Positions 23,494 to 31,832 are shown, numbered from the stretch's first letter. The stretch: 38,401 nt of DNA from a virus (IMGVR_UViG_3300046516_001491:1-38401), one strand, 5' to 3'. Numbers and translations: made by a program. The notes: a model not told the origin generated them from the sequence alone.

Positions 23494-25785
23494 ATGCTTG
23501 ATGTCAAATTATTCGAGGCGTATGGCGATGTGTACATGAAAACTGGGCGTTGGGACGCCAGCCTGAAGACGCTACAGAGCCAGATCAGTAGCCTGAAGGG
23601 CCAAAATATTGCTATAACGGCAACGATGAATACTGCGGGGATGATGGCTGGGATCAGGATGATCAATGCCGCACGAGCACAAGCAAGAGCACCTCTTGTT
23701 CTCCAGATCAGGTTTGACCGCGCCCAAGCCTCGGCGGCTCTTAGCCTCTTCAACCAGCAGCTTCGCGCAGTCAAGGCAGCGGCGAACAGCCAGATTCAGA
23801 TCAGGGTCAACCTGACGCAATGGCGACGGGCTATGCGCCAAATGGCGTTCGACCTGTACCGGATCAGGGCGTTCGCCAACATCCCGATCACCGTCAACAC
23901 GTCATCAGCACACGCCAACCTGAACCTGCTCCTCCAACAACTGCGAGCATTCCAAGCTGCTGCAAGGTCGAGGATCAACCTAGGAGGCCGTCTTAGCGGG
24001 GGCGGCGGAGGGGGCCCTGGATTCTTGACCGGGGTCGGCCAGGGCCTGGGCATGCCCTACGTGGGCAGTCCGCAGGCGGCAGCCGGCTACCTTGCGGCCA
24101 AGGCGACGATGGAGTCTGTCAAGACGGCCGTCCAGCTTCAGGCCAAGTTCGCCGACCTCCAGCGGATTACCGGGATGACGGCGGACGAGATGCGGACGCT
24201 CAAGTCCAGGATCTTCGACATCGGCACCAAACAGACCGGCGTGTCGATAGAAGACCTGACCGGTATCGCTGAGACTGGTGCCCGCATGGGCGTCGGTGAT
24301 CGCGAGGGGATTGGTGGCCTCGGCAACTTCGTCCAGCAGGTCGCGATGGTGCGCAATGCCATCTCTGGAATTGGCACTGAGGAACTGGCCGACTCGATGG
24401 CCCGGGTACTCAATGTCTTCCAGCTCGGAACCGAGCATATCGCTGGGTTCGGGTCCGCACTCACGCAGATGGACAACATATCGACCGCAACCGCACAGGA
24501 TATCCTGGCGATCACTCAGGGCCTGTCGGGGACCGCCGCGACGCTGCGGATGACGCTTCCCCAGATTCTCGCCTTCTCCAGCGTACTCAAGGACGTAGGC
24601 TTGACGAACCAGCTTGCGGCCGGCTCGTTCAGTCAGATATTCAGGAAAATGGCCTCTGATAGCGACAATTTCGCCCAGAAGATCGGGGTCGACGCCCGCG
24701 TGTTCAAAGACGCGATGCGCACCGACATGATGGGCGCCCTGAAGATGGTGGTGGATAAACTCAAGGATCTTTCGGGCACTGACGCGATCGCGGCGCAAGA
24801 GTTTCTCTCTGACCTCGGTCTCAGGGGAGTGCGGACAGCAGGGTCGCTCCAGCAGCTTGCGGCTCGGTTCGATGAGGTAGCGGCCCGCACCAAGATCGCC
24901 AGCCAGGAGACGGGCACTCTGAACGCACTGATGACGGCCAACCAAATCAAGGCACAGACTGCCGAGGCAGCCTTTGAACGGTTCAAAAACGCGACGGTGC
25001 AGCTCGCTGATGCACTTGGCAGTCAACTGGTCCCGGCATTGACGGACGTTCTTAACGTCCTCACTGTGATCACGATGGCGATGAGCAAGGGCAAATTCTT
25101 TGATTTCCTCAATCTGCTCAACAAGCAACACCCTTTTTTCGGTGGTGGCGCCGCCGACAGAAAAGCGCTTGAGGATTGGATCGGTTCCATGCTTGGATTG
25201 GACATGGGCGCCAACGCCCAGTTCAAGCCGCCCGGGGCTCCTCCTGCGAAGCAGCCGGCGTTACCTGCGGTCCCACCGCCACTCCCTGGGACGCTTCCCA
25301 AGGCTCTTGAGAAGCAACTCCGCGATGAAATCGTCGCGAACCCCGACAACATAGGGGCCACAGAAGAGGGCATCCAGCAACAGATTTTCACGGCTGCGGG
25401 CGACTTCTTGGCGGACATGGGCGACTTCGGGACCGCAGCCGAGATGTTCAAGAAGGCGGCTGAGATCCAACTGGAGAGAGCCAAGAAGGAGGAGGCGGCC
25501 GAGATCCTCCGAAAGTCGGTCGCCCGCAAACTGGCCGGGAAGATCGCGGGTAGCGAGTTCAAGGCCGAGGGCCTGGAGGATGAGAAGCCGCGTAACTTCT
25601 CCGCCAGCATCTTCTCCAACCATCAGGATTTCGCCCGCAAGATTCAGCAGGACATTCTCTCCGGAGAAGGCGAGATCCCGAAGCAACAGCTTGACACTCA
25701 GAAGAAGACGCTTGAGGAGATCAAGAAACTGAATCAGAAGCAAGGACTGGGCACGGCTGTCCTGAACGCGGGGGTGATCGCATGA
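23494..25785 (+). CDS. Tape measure protein
   Basis: A 763-residue product, long and helical, directly after the chaperone frames. Residues 1-180 are repeats of Gln/Ala/Arg-rich amphipathic helix (RAQASAALSLFNQQLRAVKA). The central part matches the TP901-type tape measure core: TVQLQAKFADLQRITGMTAD, IFDIGTKQTGVSIEDL, AISGIGTEELADSMARVLNV and LKDVGLTNQLAAGSFSQIF. A hydrophobic patch lies near 510-525, then a proline-rich linker and a charged C-terminal helix. It sets tail length; at about 0.15 nm per residue this suggests a tail near 110 nm. Confidence 0.85.
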   Translation: MLDVKLFEAYGDVYMKTGRWDASLKTLQSQISSLKGQNIAITATMNTAGMMAGIRMINAARAQARAPLVLQIRFDRAQASAALSLFNQQLRAVKAAANSQIQIRVNLTQWRRAMRQMAFDLYRIRAFANIPITVNTSSAHANLNLLLQQLRAFQAAARSRINLGGRLSGGGGGGPGFLTGVGQGLGMPYVGSPQAAAGYLAAKATMESVKTAVQLQAKFADLQRITGMTADEMRTLKSRIFDIGTKQTGVSIEDLTGIAETGARMGVGDREGIGGLGNFVQQVAMVRNAISGIGTEELADSMARVLNVFQLGTEHIAGFGSALTQMDNISTATAQDILAITQGLSGTAATLRMTLPQILAFSSVLKDVGLTNQLAAGSFSQIFRKMASDSDNFAQKIGVDARVFKDAMRTDMMGALKMVVDKLKDLSGTDAIAAQEFLSDLGLRGVRTAGSLQQLAARFDEVAARTKIASQETGTLNALMTANQIKAQTAEAAFERFKNATVQLADALGSQLVPALTDVLNVLTVITMAMSKGKFFDFLNLLNKQHPFFGGGAADRKALEDWIGSMLGLDMGANAQFKPPGAPPAKQPALPAVPPPLPGTLPKALEKQLRDEIVANPDNIGATEEGIQQQIFTAAGDFLADMGDFGTAAEMFKKAAEIQLERAKKEEAAEILRKSVARKLAGKIAGSEFKAEGLEDEKPRNFSASIFSNHQDFARKIQQDILSGEGEIPKQQLDTQKKTLEEIKKLNQKQGLGTAVLNAGVIA

Positions 25786-26672
25786 GCGTGATCGGTACCC
25801 ACCAGAGCATCCCGACGATCCCCGTGCCCAACGTGGAGCTCATGGAGGAGGATCAGGGCGTCAGCGAGGGGATGAACCAGAGCGGTCCGTGGGCGGTCAA
25901 GAAGTATCTGGTCAACTGGAACGACCGGTTCATCTTCGCCCAGGCGATGGCCGGTTCGTCGACCCGTAGCGGTGGCACAGGCGGAGCGTGGATCAGAGCG
26001 ATCCCCTACCCCTACCCCGCCAACCCGATCATCTATGCCAAGGAAGTCACCTTCCAGCCGCGAGGCGCCTACATCATCGGAGCGGTACCAGCGGCGTGGG
26101 AGTACGCGGTGTGCACGGTGACGTTCGGCCCGCTCACCTGGGACGCGCTTCCCTCGGATGATCCCTTTGGGCTGGGCTCGATCAACCCGGGCGAAGTGAT
26201 CCCCTTCTGCTCCCAGAAGATCTCCTACGCCTATGAGACGTACGAACTGCCCAACTCGGCTCTGACGTACCTCAGCGACGGTGCCAAGTTCACATCCAGC
26301 TCCGGGATCAAAGTCCCCATCATCACGATGTCATTGACGTTCGAGAAGTTCCCGGTGATCCCCTTCGGAATCATGAAGGATTTCGTGGGTACCGTGAATC
26401 AGACGTCAGTCCTGGGCTGCGCATCAGAGACCATCTTCTGTGATGGTGGCGATACGGAACGGCAACAGAGCTTCGTCAATACCGACCCGTCCGAAGGGTA
26501 CGAGTCGAACATCACACAGCGGTTTGCGCTTGTACTCCGTTGGCGGCCGATCAGTTGGCAAAAGTTCCTCAGAAAAGACAAGATCATATGGGATGTTGTT
26601 GAAGATTCCGTTGGTACCTTCGTGTACGAAGAGACGGAATTCAATGACCTGATCGACCTGCTTACCGAGTAA
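25782..26672 (+). CDS. Distal-tail protein candidate
   Basis: A 296-residue product overlapping the tape measure stop by ATGA. It is beta-rich with aromatic turns: WAVKKYLVNWNDRFIFAQAM, VTFQPRGAYIIGAVPAAWEY, CTVTFGPLTWDALPSDDPFG, VPIITMSLTFEKFPVIPFG, and a terminal KIIWDVVEDSVGTFVYEE. Location after the tape measure is that of distal-tail or tail-tip hub proteins. No peptidase or lectin motif was recognised. Confidence 0.5.
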   Translation: MSVIGTHQSIPTIPVPNVELMEEDQGVSEGMNQSGPWAVKKYLVNWNDRFIFAQAMAGSSTRSGGTGGAWIRAIPYPYPANPIIYAKEVTFQPRGAYIIGAVPAAWEYAVCTVTFGPLTWDALPSDDPFGLGSINPGEVIPFCSQKISYAYETYELPNSALTYLSDGAKFTSSSGIKVPIITMSLTFEKFPVIPFGIMKDFVGTVNQTSVLGCASETIFCDGGDTERQQSFVNTDPSEGYESNITQRFALVLRWRPISWQKFLRKDKIIWDVVEDSVGTFVYEETEFNDLIDLLTE

Positions 26673-26679
26673 GACGATC

Positions 26680-27084
26680 ATGGGAATCCAACCCCAACCA
26701 TTCCGGGCTGGCCAGCGGCTCAAGGCAGCCGACCTTCAGTGGCTGCTCGACGAGATCGTGCGGCTCGGCAAGATGTCGGCCACGCCCCCGCTGTTCGTCG
26801 ACAGCGGCCCCTCTGGGGTCGATTACCGCCTGGCGATCCCCCAGCGATACGACATCAAGCTCACCGGCGGTGGAACAGGCGGCAAGTACGCCTGGACTCG
26901 CCAGGTGCCTACGGCCACGGGAACCTGGACGGCCGATTCGAGTGGGGAGGTTGGTACCACGACGGTGGACCCGGCGTACGAGTACAACCTCAACACCACG
27001 GTGAACCTCAGCCCCAACCCAGTCGTCTCTGCCTGGCGCGAACCCGGCTCGAACGTCTTGTGGTTCGAGGGGGGAAGCTGCTGA
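26680..27084 (+). CDS. Tail-tip region protein, short paralogue
   Basis: A 134-residue product. After an N-terminal helix (KAADLQWLLDEIVRLGKMSA) comes PPLFVDSGPSG, a beta region and a closing AYEYNLNTTVNLS...WREPGSNVLWFEGGSC. The next gene has the same order: RLGRMSLQPPLQV, GPSG, AYEYNAV, then W and a Gly-Cys end. The pair therefore looks like a duplication. It ends in a TGATG overlap with that gene. A tail-tip or baseplate role is inferred from place only. Confidence 0.5.
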   Translation: MGIQPQPFRAGQRLKAADLQWLLDEIVRLGKMSATPPLFVDSGPSGVDYRLAIPQRYDIKLTGGGTGGKYAWTRQVPTATGTWTADSSGEVGTTTVDPAYEYNLNTTVNLSPNPVVSAWREPGSNVLWFEGGSC

Positions 27085-28097
27085 TGCCCGAGTTCGAGCC
27101 GGGACGATTCGGGATCGTGGGGCCTGATGGATACCTGCACCTCGACCGCGACGGAGCGGCCAAACTGGAGCGGATTCGCCTGGAGACGCTCCGCCTTGGC
27201 AGGATGAGCCTGCAACCCCCGCTTCAGGTCAGCGATGGACCGTCGGGCCGCTCGTTCTCGATCAGCGGCATCCGGTCGATCGTTGGGATACTGTCGGGGT
27301 CGACGAGCCCGTACACCTTCACCGAGGTTGCTTGGAACGGCACGGCTTGGGTTACGCTGACAGGGGGCGCCACGGGAAACGCGTACGAATACAACGCCGT
27401 GGCGGGGCTGGGCGGTAAGGTCACCAAACTGGACTTCAAGGAGGAATCGAACGACTGGCGGTTCCAGTGGATCAAGAGGGGCGGGTGTACTTGTAGCCTG
27501 AACACGATCGGGAACGTGAGCGGCTGCTCGCTCACCACGCCGAATGTTTCGCTGTCGGGCATCAGTTCATCCGGCGGCGGCACGATCACCGTCGCGGCCA
27601 CATCCAGCAACACCTCGGTTGTCGCCACGCCGACGGTCACTTATACCAGCCCGAACGCGACGGGTACCCTTCACCTCAACATCCTCACTCCCAGCGGATC
27701 GAGCACGATCTCGGTCACCGTGTCGAGCACGGCGTGCGGTCCTATCACCCGGACGTTCACCGTCACCTCGGGAGCAAACATCACGGCCACACTCGATCCG
27801 ATTTCCAACCAGACGTTCAACCCGCTCGTCACGAATCCTGGCGTCGTGAACCTCACCGGGATCGGCCCTGGTGCGGGTGGCGGGACTGGCCACATCGGGA
27901 TTACCGCGAACACCACCAGTTCCGCCGCGGTGCTCTCGGTGACGCCGTCCTACACCAACCCCAACACGACGGGGACGGTCTCGATCGCATTCACCGGGTT
28001 TGCTGACACCGTGACGCTGACAGTCACCGTCAACGATAGTAACCCGGCCTACTGCGGCAAGCCTATCACCCGCACTGCAACGATCACCATCACATGA
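27084..28097 (+). CDS. Tail-tip region protein with Ig-like repeats
   Basis: A 337-residue product from an ATG overlapping the previous stop; the frame is open further upstream but that part is out of phase with the earlier gene. Residues 1-140 repeat the domain of the neighbour (RLGRMSLQPPLQV...GPSG...AYEYN), ending in a Gly-Cys-Thr-Cys tip. Residues 150-337 are Thr/Ser/Val-rich beta repeats (SSNTSVVATPTVTYTSPNAT, then SSAAVLSVTPSYTNPNTTGT), two related Ig-like copies that could reach out from the tail tip. The two TPxxTYTxPNATGT / TPSYTNPNTTGT stretches show internal duplication. Confidence 0.55.
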   Translation: MPEFEPGRFGIVGPDGYLHLDRDGAAKLERIRLETLRLGRMSLQPPLQVSDGPSGRSFSISGIRSIVGILSGSTSPYTFTEVAWNGTAWVTLTGGATGNAYEYNAVAGLGGKVTKLDFKEESNDWRFQWIKRGGCTCSLNTIGNVSGCSLTTPNVSLSGISSSGGGTITVAATSSNTSVVATPTVTYTSPNATGTLHLNILTPSGSSTISVTVSSTACGPITRTFTVTSGANITATLDPISNQTFNPLVTNPGVVNLTGIGPGAGGGTGHIGITANTTSSAAVLSVTPSYTNPNTTGTVSIAFTGFADTVTLTVTVNDSNPAYCGKPITRTATITIT

Positions 28098-28294
28098 GCA
28101 TACCACTTTTCGGCGACCTGATCGCGATGGTCGCCTCCCGCCTCCGCATCGACCGCGTGGCCCAATGGCTGGTGGCCAAGCAGGGAACTGGCTGCGGGTG
28201 CGCCAACCGCCAGCGCAAGCTCAACGAGTGGGACGTCGCCTGGCGCCAGCGATGGAACGAGCACTACTCACGGATCATGGCCCTACGAGAATAG
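28094..28294 (+). CDS. Small cysteine-containing protein, last gene of the late operon
   Basis: A 66-residue product in ATGA overlap with the gene before. N-terminal hydrophobic/amphipathic helix (IPLFGDLIAMVASRLRIDRV), then GTGCGCANRQRKLNEWDVAW with two cysteines and a Trp/Arg-rich C-terminus (WRQRWNEHYSRIMALRE). Function is not recognised. The terminator follows 30 bp later, so this is the end of the structural operon. Confidence 0.55.
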   Translation: MSIPLFGDLIAMVASRLRIDRVAQWLVAKQGTGCGCANRQRKLNEWDVAWRQRWNEHYSRIMALRE

Positions 28295-28324
28295 GCCACG
28301 CACCACACCACTGAATCCCTACCC

Positions 28325-28351
28325 ACCCCGCAGCACTACTGCGGGGTTTTT
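28325..28351 (+). terminator. Strong intrinsic terminator of the late operon
   Basis: ACCCCGCAG (28325-28333) pairs perfectly with CTGCGGGGT (28339-28347) around a five-base loop, followed by further T bases to 28351. It lies 30 bp after the last late gene. The stop codon of the converging minus-strand gene (28336-28338 on plus coordinates) lies within the loop. Confidence 0.85.
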
Positions 28352-28728
28352 GCTTTGTGTAGCACGCCCAGATAGAGTTGGCTCCGCTCATCCCCGTGCA
28401 ATCCCATCAGTAGCAGTCGCTTCTCGGCATCCTTGGTTTCAGGCATGTCGCCGTAGTCACGCATGGCCATCCAGTAGGCCGACACCGCCGCCTGCAACTG
28501 CCCCGCCTTTTTGGCCCGGTCGCCATAGGACATGAGCTGTTTGGCCCGGATTGTGCGGGTTTTTCCCGAGGGCATGTCGGCCGGCAGCTTGAACTGCTGG
28601 AACGACCACATCCCCCGTCCTCCGGTCCGGAGTTGCTCCGACATCATGAACCCACGCTGGGGCTGGCCGTCGGGCCCAGCGGTGGGAAACTGACCGGTCA
28701 GCAGAACGGCGAACAGAACGGACGTCAT
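28336..28728 (-). CDS. Minus-strand protein with hydrophobic N-terminus; possible secreted accessory
   Basis: A 130-residue product with a GGGAGA Shine-Dalgarno upstream of its ATG. N-terminus MTSVLFAVLLTGQFPTAG is short and hydrophobic but lacks an early basic residue, so export is possible rather than clear. The remainder is helical and charged (TRTIRAKQLMSYGDRAKKAG, QLQAAVSAYWMAMRDYGD, DAEKRLLLMGLHGDERS), like a small repeat-helix protein. It converges on the late operon and stands alone, the usual setting of a moron or lysogenic accessory gene. No family recognised. Confidence 0.6.
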   Translation of the reverse strand: MTSVLFAVLLTGQFPTAGPDGQPQRGFMMSEQLRTGGRGMWSFQQFKLPADMPSGKTRTIRAKQLMSYGDRAKKAGQLQAAVSAYWMAMRDYGDMPETKDAEKRLLLMGLHGDERSQLYLGVLHKAKTPQ

Positions 28729-28767
28729 GGCTTGTTCTCCCGATGTTGCGAAAAATTACCGAAGCTG

Positions 28768-28796
28768 TTGAAACGCGCACCAGACTCCGGTAGGCT
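28768..28796 (+). promoter_or_regulatory. Possible sigma70-type promoter for the gene at 28881
   Basis: TTGAAA (28768-28773) and TAGGCT (28791-28796) are separated by 17 bp, upstream of the small plus-strand gene and within the divergent gap. The -10 match is only partial. Confidence 0.3.
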
Positions 28797-28880
28797 CCAC
28801 GGGCTTTCCACGGCAGTCCCTACCGATCGTTATGTCAATATCGCCGCTGCCAGGCCGCTGGTGCACGGCAAGGAGGTTCT

Positions 28881-29126
28881 GTGAGAACCAGGGCCGGAAG
28901 GCTACCCCGCCACGCTCTGCCAGCGCCGCTTCACCTCTGGATCTCCCCCCCTCCATTTCAGGTCAAGTGCGAGTCGACCCGTCTGACGTTAGACGGCTTC
29001 TCCTACGTTATCAAGTACTGGACCGCCGAAGAATTCGCCCGCATACCCAAGCAGCATCGGCCAGCGATGACGCTGCCGGGAGACGCCGGTGGATGGTTTA
29101 GCATCGAGCAGGACCCACTCGCCTGA
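28881..29126 (+). CDS. Small hypothetical protein with strong ribosome binding site
   Basis: An 81-residue product from GTG 28881; AAGGAGG at 28870-28876 sits five bases before it and decides the start. N-terminal 30 residues are Arg/Pro-rich. From residue 35 the sequence is more ordered: LTLDGFSYVIKYWTAEEFAR, then RPAMTLPGDAGGWFSIEQDP. No known motif. It lies alone between the minus-strand accessory gene and the repressor pair, converging on the latter. Function unknown. Confidence 0.6.
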   Translation: MRTRAGRLPRHALPAPLHLWISPPPFQVKCESTRLTLDGFSYVIKYWTAEEFARIPKQHRPAMTLPGDAGGWFSIEQDPLA

Positions 29127-29148
29127 GCTTCAGGTCGCTCAGCCGACC
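29122..29148. terminator. Overlapping hairpins at a convergent gene junction
   Basis: CCTGA-GCT-TCAGG (29122-29134) and GGTCG-CTCAGC-CGACC (29133-29148) overlap in the 12-bp gap between two converging stop codons and include both stops. There is no T-run on either side, so this is a weak bidirectional terminator candidate. Confidence 0.3.
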
Positions 29149-29489
29149 GGAGGAGGCCGAAGACTTAGCCGTCTTATCCCCTCGTGCGGGCACATGCCCT
29201 CGTTAGGGTCGTCATTCAGATAGCGGTAGAACTCAAGCACAAGTCTTTCGCCGTCCGTCAGTGCCTCCAGTGGGATTCTCGCTTCGCCGATCTCATCGCC
29301 GACGAAAGCTGAGACGGGAACGTCGAAGATCTGAGCAAGTTTTAGCATGTCACTAAAGCGAGGCTCGCTCTCTCCGGCCAGCCACCGGCCAACGGTTGTA
29401 TCGCTAAATGTGCCACCCTGACGAGCGAGCTCGCTGGCGTTGACTCGATGCCGTCCCATCAGTTCTTCAAGTTTCTCGGGCAGTCCCAT
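29139..29489 (-). CDS. XRE-family repressor-like regulator, copy 2
   Basis: A 116-residue product. The first 65 residues are a Cro/C1-type helix-turn-helix: MGLPEKLEELMGRHRVNASE, ELARQGGTFSDTTVGRWLAG, then PRFSDMLKLAQIFDVPVSAF. The C-terminal tail (GERLVLEFYRYLNDDPNEGM) is shared with the upstream paralogue. No LexA-type Ser/Lys self-cleavage domain is seen, so release from repression would need another route. It lies 15 bp after the stop of its paralogue, likely in one transcript with it. Confidence 0.7.
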   Translation of the reverse strand: MGLPEKLEELMGRHRVNASELARQGGTFSDTTVGRWLAGESEPRFSDMLKLAQIFDVPVSAFVGDEIGEARIPLEALTDGERLVLEFYRYLNDDPNEGMCPHEGIRRLSLRPPPVG

Positions 29490-29504
29490 GTTCTCGATTC
29501 CTCG

Positions 29505-29912
29505 TCACGGTGTTCTCTTCTTCTCGGTAGCCCCGCCGACAACCGGCGGACGTCGGCGTAATCGCCTCATTGCCTCGTGGGCGTTCATCCCCTCAGAGGG
29601 GTCATCCCTGAGCGCTCTGTAGAATTCTAGTACGAGCCGCTCGTCGTCGTTAAGGCCGTCCGTCGCAAAGGCCACGATGTCGCTAGGGTCGCCGGTCAGT
29701 ACCGACAACTGAACATCGAAGACGCGAGCCAACTCGACTAACTCGCCGAGTCTCGGCGTGCTTTTACCGGACAACCACCTGTGAACGGTGGACTCACTTC
29801 GCACGGCGCATTGGCGAGTGAGCTCGGCGACGGAGATTCCACGTCGTTCAAGGAGTTCCTGGAGTTTTTCGGGTAGTCCCATGTGCTCAACATCTAAAGA
29901 GTTGCGCGACAT
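29505..29912 (-). CDS. XRE-family repressor-like regulator, copy 1
   Basis: A 135-residue product. HTH region: MGLPEKLQELLERRGISVAE, LTRQCAVRSESTVHRWLSGK, PRLGELVELARVFDVQLSVL. The tail DDERLVLEFYRALRDDPSEG and HEAMRRLRRRPP matches the neighbour. The ATG at 29912 has GGTGG upstream; an in-frame ATG at 29882 aligns with the start of the paralogue and may be the true start. It is divergent from the HTH gene at 30031, the classic layout of a phage immunity switch. Confidence 0.7.
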   Translation of the reverse strand: MSRNSLDVEHMGLPEKLQELLERRGISVAELTRQCAVRSESTVHRWLSGKSTPRLGELVELARVFDVQLSVLTGDPSDIVAFATDGLNDDERLVLEFYRALRDDPSEGMNAHEAMRRLRRRPPVVGGATEKKRTP

Positions 29913-29922
29913 TTTTCCACCG

Positions 29923-29939
29923 TGCCATCGAAAATGGCA
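29923..29939. promoter_or_regulatory. Candidate repressor operator
   Basis: TGCCAT and ATGGCA flank five bases (17-bp dyad) about 10 bp upstream of the copy 1 repressor start, in the divergent gap. A second dyad, ACGGT-N10-ACCGT (30003-30022), lies downstream of the plus-strand promoter. The dyad size suits XRE dimers. No repeated copies were found, so this is a guess from place and symmetry. Confidence 0.4.
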
Positions 29940-29958
29940 GAAAATCCACCAAATTTGA

Positions 29959-29987
29959 TTGACTCCACCGCGATTGGTTCGTAGACT
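29959..29987 (+). promoter_or_regulatory. Sigma70-type promoter for the HTH/early genes
   Basis: TTGACT (29959-29964) and TAGACT (29982-29987) with an optimal 17-bp spacer, 43 bp before the ATG at 30031. This is the best promoter match in the window and fits the early rightward promoter of a lysis/lysogeny switch. Confidence 0.6.
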
Positions 29988-30030
29988 CCCAACGTTGACG
30001 CAACGGTCGATTCCTCAACCGTAGGGACCT

Positions 30031-30231
30031 ATGAGCGAGAACGGCCTGAAGACGCTTTCTGACGCGGCCAAGGAACTGGGCGTGCATCGCAACACGGTCG
30101 GTGATCTGGTTCGGACATTGGGCATCCGTACCCGTCCCATGTCCAACGGCAAGGCCAAGGGTCTCGACGAGCGAGGCATGTTGCAGCTTCGCAAGGTGCT
30201 CCGCATGGCGCCGGCCCGCGCCTCAGCCTAG
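30031..30231 (+). CDS. Small helix-turn-helix protein (Cro/excisionase-like place)
   Basis: A 66-residue product with an AGGGA leader. KTLSDAAKELGVHRNTVGDL is a clear helix-turn-helix, followed by VRTLGIRTRPMSNGKAKGLD and LQLRKVLRMA. It resembles short MerR/excisionase-type wings. It stands divergent from the repressors, downstream of the strong promoter, so a Cro-like antirepressor or early regulator role is likely. Confidence 0.65.
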   Translation: MSENGLKTLSDAAKELGVHRNTVGDLVRTLGIRTRPMSNGKAKGLDERGMLQLRKVLRMAPARASA

Positions 30232-30358
30232 CCTGCTTCGTCGCCGGAACTGGAAATGTTCATCGGGCTGATGCGAAACCGCGTAACCCCGCGGAAGGAT
30301 CGGGGTGCGCACTGACGTGACGTGATTTCTATTCCTCAAACCGCAGGACCCAACAACG

Positions 30359-30970
30359 ATGATCTGTACGATTGACCCCTTGCAACACGAAGGGCTGGTG
30401 AGAGACATCGCCCGGCGATTCGTTCGCCGTGGGCTGGACGAGGAGGATCTGGTCCAGGAGGGCTTCCTCGGCCTCCTGGCGGCGGTTCGCTACTTCGATC
30501 GTACCCGCAAGGTCCGATTCAGTTCGTTCGCCACACACTGCATCCGGAACCGGATCAAGATCGCACTTCGCGACCAGTCGAGAACGATCCGGCTTACCGG
30601 CTGGGGTTGGACGACCTTCTTCAATGCTGACCGCGACTTCGCGTCCGCTTCCAGCGCGAAGACCCTGGAGCATGTGCTGGCGACCCGCTGCCAAGCCCTG
30701 GGGCTGGCGGTCGTTTTCCTCGCCGACGATAGGGACAGCCCCTTCGAGCAGGCCAGCAAGCGGGAGGTGCTGGCCGACCTGCGGAACCGGGTTGCTGACC
30801 TGATGCCGAGGGATCGGGATGTTCTGGCCCTCTACTTTGGCCTCGACGGACCTCAACTCACCCTGCGGCAGATCGCCGTCCAACAGGGGTTCTCCTACCA
30901 GCGGGCCTTCCAGCTCGTGACTAGGGGACTGGCCAGGCTTCGTCGCGGCCTTCGGCAACACGCGGCCTGA
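30359..30970 (+). CDS. Phage-encoded sigma70-family sigma factor
   Basis: A 203-residue product. Region 2 covers about residues 10-75: HEGLVRDIARRFVRRGLDEE, DLVQEGFLGLLAAVRYFD with the core-binding Asp-Leu-Val-Gln-Glu, and VRFSSFATHCIRNRIK for -10 recognition. Region 4 covers about 145-200: LMPRDRDVLALYFGLDGP, TLRQIAVQQGFSYQRAFQLV and a terminal LARLRRGL. A short linker replaces region 3. Size and domains fit a small alternative sigma factor. Its place after the immunity region suggests it redirects host polymerase, perhaps to late phage promoters. Confidence 0.8.
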   Translation: MICTIDPLQHEGLVRDIARRFVRRGLDEEDLVQEGFLGLLAAVRYFDRTRKVRFSSFATHCIRNRIKIALRDQSRTIRLTGWGWTTFFNADRDFASASSAKTLEHVLATRCQALGLAVVFLADDRDSPFEQASKREVLADLRNRVADLMPRDRDVLALYFGLDGPQLTLRQIAVQQGFSYQRAFQLVTRGLARLRRGLRQHAA

Positions 30971-30981
30971 GCGTCGTGGCG

Positions 30982-30996
30982 CGGCTTCGTAAGCCG
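30982..30996 (+). terminator. Weak hairpin after the sigma factor gene
   Basis: CGGCTT-CGT-AAGCCG forms a 6-bp stem with a three-base loop, 12 bp after the sigma stop. It is followed by GTCTTGG, not a clean T-run, so termination would be partial. Confidence 0.3.
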
Positions 30997-31043
30997 GTCT
31001 TGGGAACTTCATAGCGAACCGAAACCAATAACCAGGAAATTCA

Positions 31044-31330
31044 ATGGCGAAGAAAACAGAGACCAATGGCGACGGTCGACCCGTGATCGTCTGCACCGAA
31101 CATCGCGGCGTGTTTTTCGGCTACACGAAGGACACTGCCGGCGACGTTATCCACCTGCACCGCGCCCGCATGGCGATCTACTTCGGGACGACGCGCGGCG
31201 TGATGCAGCTCGCCGAGACCGGCCCGACCGCGAGCTCCAAGATCAGCGCACGGGCGGATCTCGAAATCCGGAAGATCACGGCCGTCATGGAGGTCGCCGA
31301 GCCGGCAGTCACCGCCTGGGAGGACGCCAA

Positions 31331-31334
<4 letters not shown>
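31044..31334 (+). CDS. DUF6948-like small phage protein
   Basis: A 96-residue product. The pattern HRGVFFGYTKDTAGD, MAIYFGTTRGVMQLAETGPT, SSKISARADLEIRKITAVME and a terminal AVTAWEDAK matches a recurrent phage/prophage family with RGVFFG and skIs motifs (DUF6948-type; recalled, not searched). Function unknown. It opens the early operon and ends in a GTGA overlap with the repeat gene. Confidence 0.6.
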
Positions 31335-31825
<491 letters not shown>

Positions 31826-31832
31826 CAGCCTG

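Noticed and set aside
23980-25131. 383-codon minus-strand open frame
   Set aside because: Antisense to the tape measure gene.
30232-30358. Possible tRNA or small RNA gene in the gap before the sigma gene
   Set aside because: Short GC hairpins are present but no cloverleaf or anticodon arm could be drawn.
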